From the NCBI GenBank assembly GCA_029706075.1, contig JAINUG010000020.1, positions 606,125 through 670,124 of the forward strand: a DNA stretch of 64,000 nucleotides. Reading direction: 5' to 3'. A program made the translations under genes and the position numbers. Under the pieces are notes generated by a model. It made no database searches, was not told the DNA's origin, and saw nothing but the letters and a program-made list of their open reading frames with translations. Every line of letters starts with the position of its first letter. The stretch's first letter is position 1. The DNA is from Aldrovandia affinis. Lineage: Eukaryota > Chordata > Actinopteri > Notacanthiformes > Halosauridae. Shown here piece after piece: positions 61,345 through 64,000 of this stretch.

Positions 61345-64000
61345 CTAAATGCAGCAGGCATGGATCCATAACATATGTTTTAACAGTGAGACATGGAAAG
61401 TAGGGTGAAGTTTCATGTGGGGAAGTTTAAGTTTGATGACAGAAGGGTTGATGACCGAGTCTATTTCGAATGGACTGATGTATCGGGGTGTGAGCTTCTT
61501 GGATTCCGTTTCCAAGGGGAGATCTTTGGAGGAGAGCCAAACCTTTTGACCAGGTTGATAGTCGGGTGCTGCAGTTCGGTGGCGGTCGGCGGAACGGAGC
61601 AGGGCGGAGCGGGCAGTCTTCCAAGTTCTGCGGCAACGAGGGAGATGGGCCTGGACCGAGGGCACTGCAAGTTCCTCCTCCTGGGCTGGAAACAGGTGGT
61701 TAATAACCCAGGGAACACTCGAAAGGATATAATCCTGTGGGTGCGGTAGACAAGGAGTTACGGGTGTATTCTACCCATGGAAGTTGCGCGCTCCAGGTGG
61801 AGGGGTTGCTGGTGGTGATGCAACGGAGCACTGCTCCTAGGTCCTGGTTGGCCTGAAGAACCAGGAGGTCAGAGGCTGTGGGGAGTTTGGGGAGGGCAAC
61901 GCCCCTGACCAGGAATGGGTAAGGGGCGGAGCAGACCAGCGGATGGTTAGTGGGATGGCTTCGCTCGGGCACACACTGTGCAGGCGAGCACAAAGGCGCG
62001 GGTGTCGACGCTCATGGTCGGCCACCAGAAGTGTCACTTGAGGAGGCACAGGTGTGGACCCACTGGAGAACCTGGGAGCGGACAGAATCAGGCACATAGA
62101 GGCGGTTAGGAGGACCGTTACCTGGATCTGGTTGTGTTTGTTGGGCTTCCCTAACGATGGACTCTATTTCCCAAGTCATAGCGACCACTACACAGAGCGA
62201 GGGAAGGATTGTGTCAGGGTTCACAGAGGCTTCTTCAGGGGTATACTGACGAGAGAGGGCATGGGCTTGAGGTTCCTGGTGCTGGGGCGGTAAGTGAGGG
62301 TGAAATTGGAGCATCCCTTTAACTCAGTGAGCGCGGCATCAGCTTCAGGAGTCCAGGAAAAGGGAGTGAGGTCGGGAGGTTCGGAAGCTGGTGAGGGAGC
62401 AGCGGCCATCACTGGAGGAAGAGCAGAATGCAGACATGAGGAATGACAGTAGGTACTCCAACCTACTACTCTGCCGGAGGCCCAGTTGAGATGGGGGTTG
62501 TGCTGTCTCAACCACGGCTGGCCAAGGACCACAGGAACATGGGGGGAAGAAATTACGTGGAACTGGAGGGTCTCACGATGGTTACCAGAAAGGATGAGAC
62601 AGAGAGGTTTAGTGCTGTGGGTGACTCGGGCGAGGAACTTCCCATTCAGGGCATTGGCGTCGAGGGGAGTGGCTAAGGGCTCCACTGCTATGCCAGCCTG
62701 GGAGACGAGGTTAACGTCTTTAAAATGTTCGTCGGCCCCGCAGTCCACTAAAGCAAGCAGGGGAAGGGATTGCAGGTTCCAAAGTACAGTGGCTTCGAAC
62801 TGCATGTGTGGTCGAGGTGTCACAGGGGAAAGGGTTTGACTCCTTAGAACCCCCAAAATCACTGGCGAGCCCCCTCTTTTTGGCCAAAGGGAACAGGATG
62901 CCAGGAAGTGACCGGACTTACCGCAGTAAATGCACTCCCCAGCCTGCATTCTCTGGAGACGTTCGGCTGGAGCCCGACCCAAATGCATGGGCTCTTCCAC
63001 AGGAAAAGCAGAGGTTACAGAGCTAGAGGCAGGAGGGGATTCGGGGCTTGTTCTTGGAAGGTGTGACTGTGAACCATGAGGAAGGTTTATGGGTGGGAGG
63101 CGGCTAGCCTTCTCTCTATGCCGTTTACGGAGCCGGTTGTCAAGCTTCACCGACAGGGAGATCAGCTCTACCAGGCTTTTTGAGTCGTCCCTCGGAGCTA
63201 GCTCGTCCTTTACTGTGTCGCTAAGACTGTTCAAAAACAGTGGAGAGTGTTTCTGGGCAACAGCCCGAGAACTCTCACTGGAAGAGTGGAGGGTGTCTCG
63301 GGGCTGGTTGCCAGAAAACTCTCACTGTGGGGAGTGGCGAGTGTTTCTGTATGAATGGGTAAGAGAACTCGAACTGAAAAGTTTGAGTGTCTCAGTATGA
63401 ATGGGTGGGAAGCACTTGAAAGGTCACTGGATATGTGTGTGCCTGGGGAGGTTCCAAGGGAATTCCGGATGGAGAGGCGCGGTGTCCCGTAAGTTTTGGT
63501 TATTTTAACTTGTTATTTTAGTTCGTTGTTTTTACCCGAAAGCTTAGCGGCGAGTAGGGTGAAGATTTTGTGTCTGTGTTTGTGTTGGTCTTTGTTATAT
63601 GTTAACCTGCTACTCCCACTGTCTCTTCCCAATGTCTGGGGGGAGAGACAAGAAAAAAATTAATAAAATCCGGTCCGTAGACCGACAAACTCCACTCCGT
63701 GTCTCCTGGCTGCTCTGTTCCCGTCCAGGGTTTGTCACGTGGCGTGTGACAGTGACGTTGGCTGTAAGGTTCTGTAGCGTCTCCATCAGCTCCTGGAGAG
63801 CTAGGCTATGCTGTCCCACGAGGGCGTCCTGGTTTTATATGGCTTTGCAGAAATTGTCTGTGTCTGCTGGGTCCATGTTTGGTCAGATCGTTCTGTTGGG
63901 ATGACACAGGACCCAAACGCAGACACAGACACTGAGGATTCGGTAAAGTGAATATTTATTATGAACAAAGACTGGGGTAGGGAAGCGATGGTGAGGACAG
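61345..64000 (-). mobile_element. Fossil Sushi-like Ty3/gypsy retrotransposon, running off the window
   Basis: Minus-strand remnants are present in the expected order. The gag start (MDPADTDNFCKAI, near 63875), a CCHC knuckle (CIYCGKSGHFLASC) and a protease-like part (LLALVDCGADEHF; VVLGQPWLRQHNPHLNW) are readable. They are followed by RT/RNase H traces and an integrase C-terminal part ([29 protein letters not shown]). The 5' LTR appears to begin at about 63903 and continues beyond the right edge. No 3' LTR was found near 61300. The copy is broken in several places and holds a nested insertion. Confidence 0.85.
63241..63748 (+). mobile_element. Nested LTR-like insertion inside the Sushi-like fossil
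   Basis: A non-coding ~500-bp block separates two parts of the gag region. It contains a polyadenylation-like taataaaatc near 63660 and has the composition of an LTR. Exact ends and target duplication could not be fixed. Confidence 0.5.

Overview
The window is teleost fish genomic DNA. The evidence is four fish orthologues of vertebrate genes with spliced exons, dense fish-type transposons (Tc1/mariner with TA duplications, hAT MITEs with 8-bp duplications, L2 and I-clade LINEs, tRNA-derived SINEs whose tail reads tcgctctggataaaagcgtc, Ty3/gypsy remnants) and long CA, CT and GT microsatellites. No bacterial, CRISPR or operon-type feature is present.

Host genes. GPKOW (+, the last eight coding exons, 5348-10181) encodes a spliceosomal G-patch/KOW protein; its 5' exons lie left of the window or beyond the transposon block at 1-4312. 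PQBP1 (-, six exons, 18945-14063, 214 aa) encodes the WW-domain splicing factor. TIMM17B (+, six exons, 24127-30347, 171 aa) encodes a TIM23-complex subunit of the mitochondrial inner membrane and starts head-to-head with PQBP1. PRAF2 (+, three exons, 40256-48450, 178 aa) encodes a PRA1-family membrane protein. All four human orthologues sit in Xp11.23, so this is a conserved syntenic block. Two of the genes act in splicing. Every coding exon was placed by reading-frame continuity and GT/AG boundaries, and the summed exon lengths of PQBP1, TIMM17B and PRAF2 are exact multiples of three.

Layout. 1-4080: an L2-like LINE sits in the left arm of a Tc1 element. 4108-4312: a perfect hAT MITE. 5182-10181: GPKOW, with a duplicated exon edge and a 5S-rRNA-derived repeat. 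11420-13115: a cluster of hAT elements. 14063-18945: PQBP1, with a 48-bp minisatellite in an intron. 19500-22847: an I-clade LINE with a 12-bp target duplication, inserted between the two divergent promoters. 24127-30347: TIMM17B, with a ~210-bp inverted repeat bracketing exon 2. 30504-32527: a Tc1/mariner-superfamily element whose transposase reading frame appears to contain introns. 33690-35757: a second L2-like LINE. 36505-36636: an unrecognised exon-like segment on the minus strand. 38450-38803: a SINE with a 15-bp duplication. 39870-40172: an inverted-repeat element with telomere-like motifs just upstream of PRAF2. 40961-46557: a fossil gypsy element in PRAF2 intron 1, itself hit by a 1.1-kb DNA transposon and a solo LTR. 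50188-51685: a complete-length Tc1. 54742-59271: a ~4.5-kb inverted-repeat element of unassigned type carrying several nested insertions. 61345-64000: a fossil Sushi-like gypsy element running off the right edge.

The best candidates for something not previously described are the 54742-59271 element, the intron-bearing transposase at 30504-32527, the inverted repeat around TIMM17B exon 2 and the orphan exon at 36505-36636. No single coherent new system of host genes was seen.
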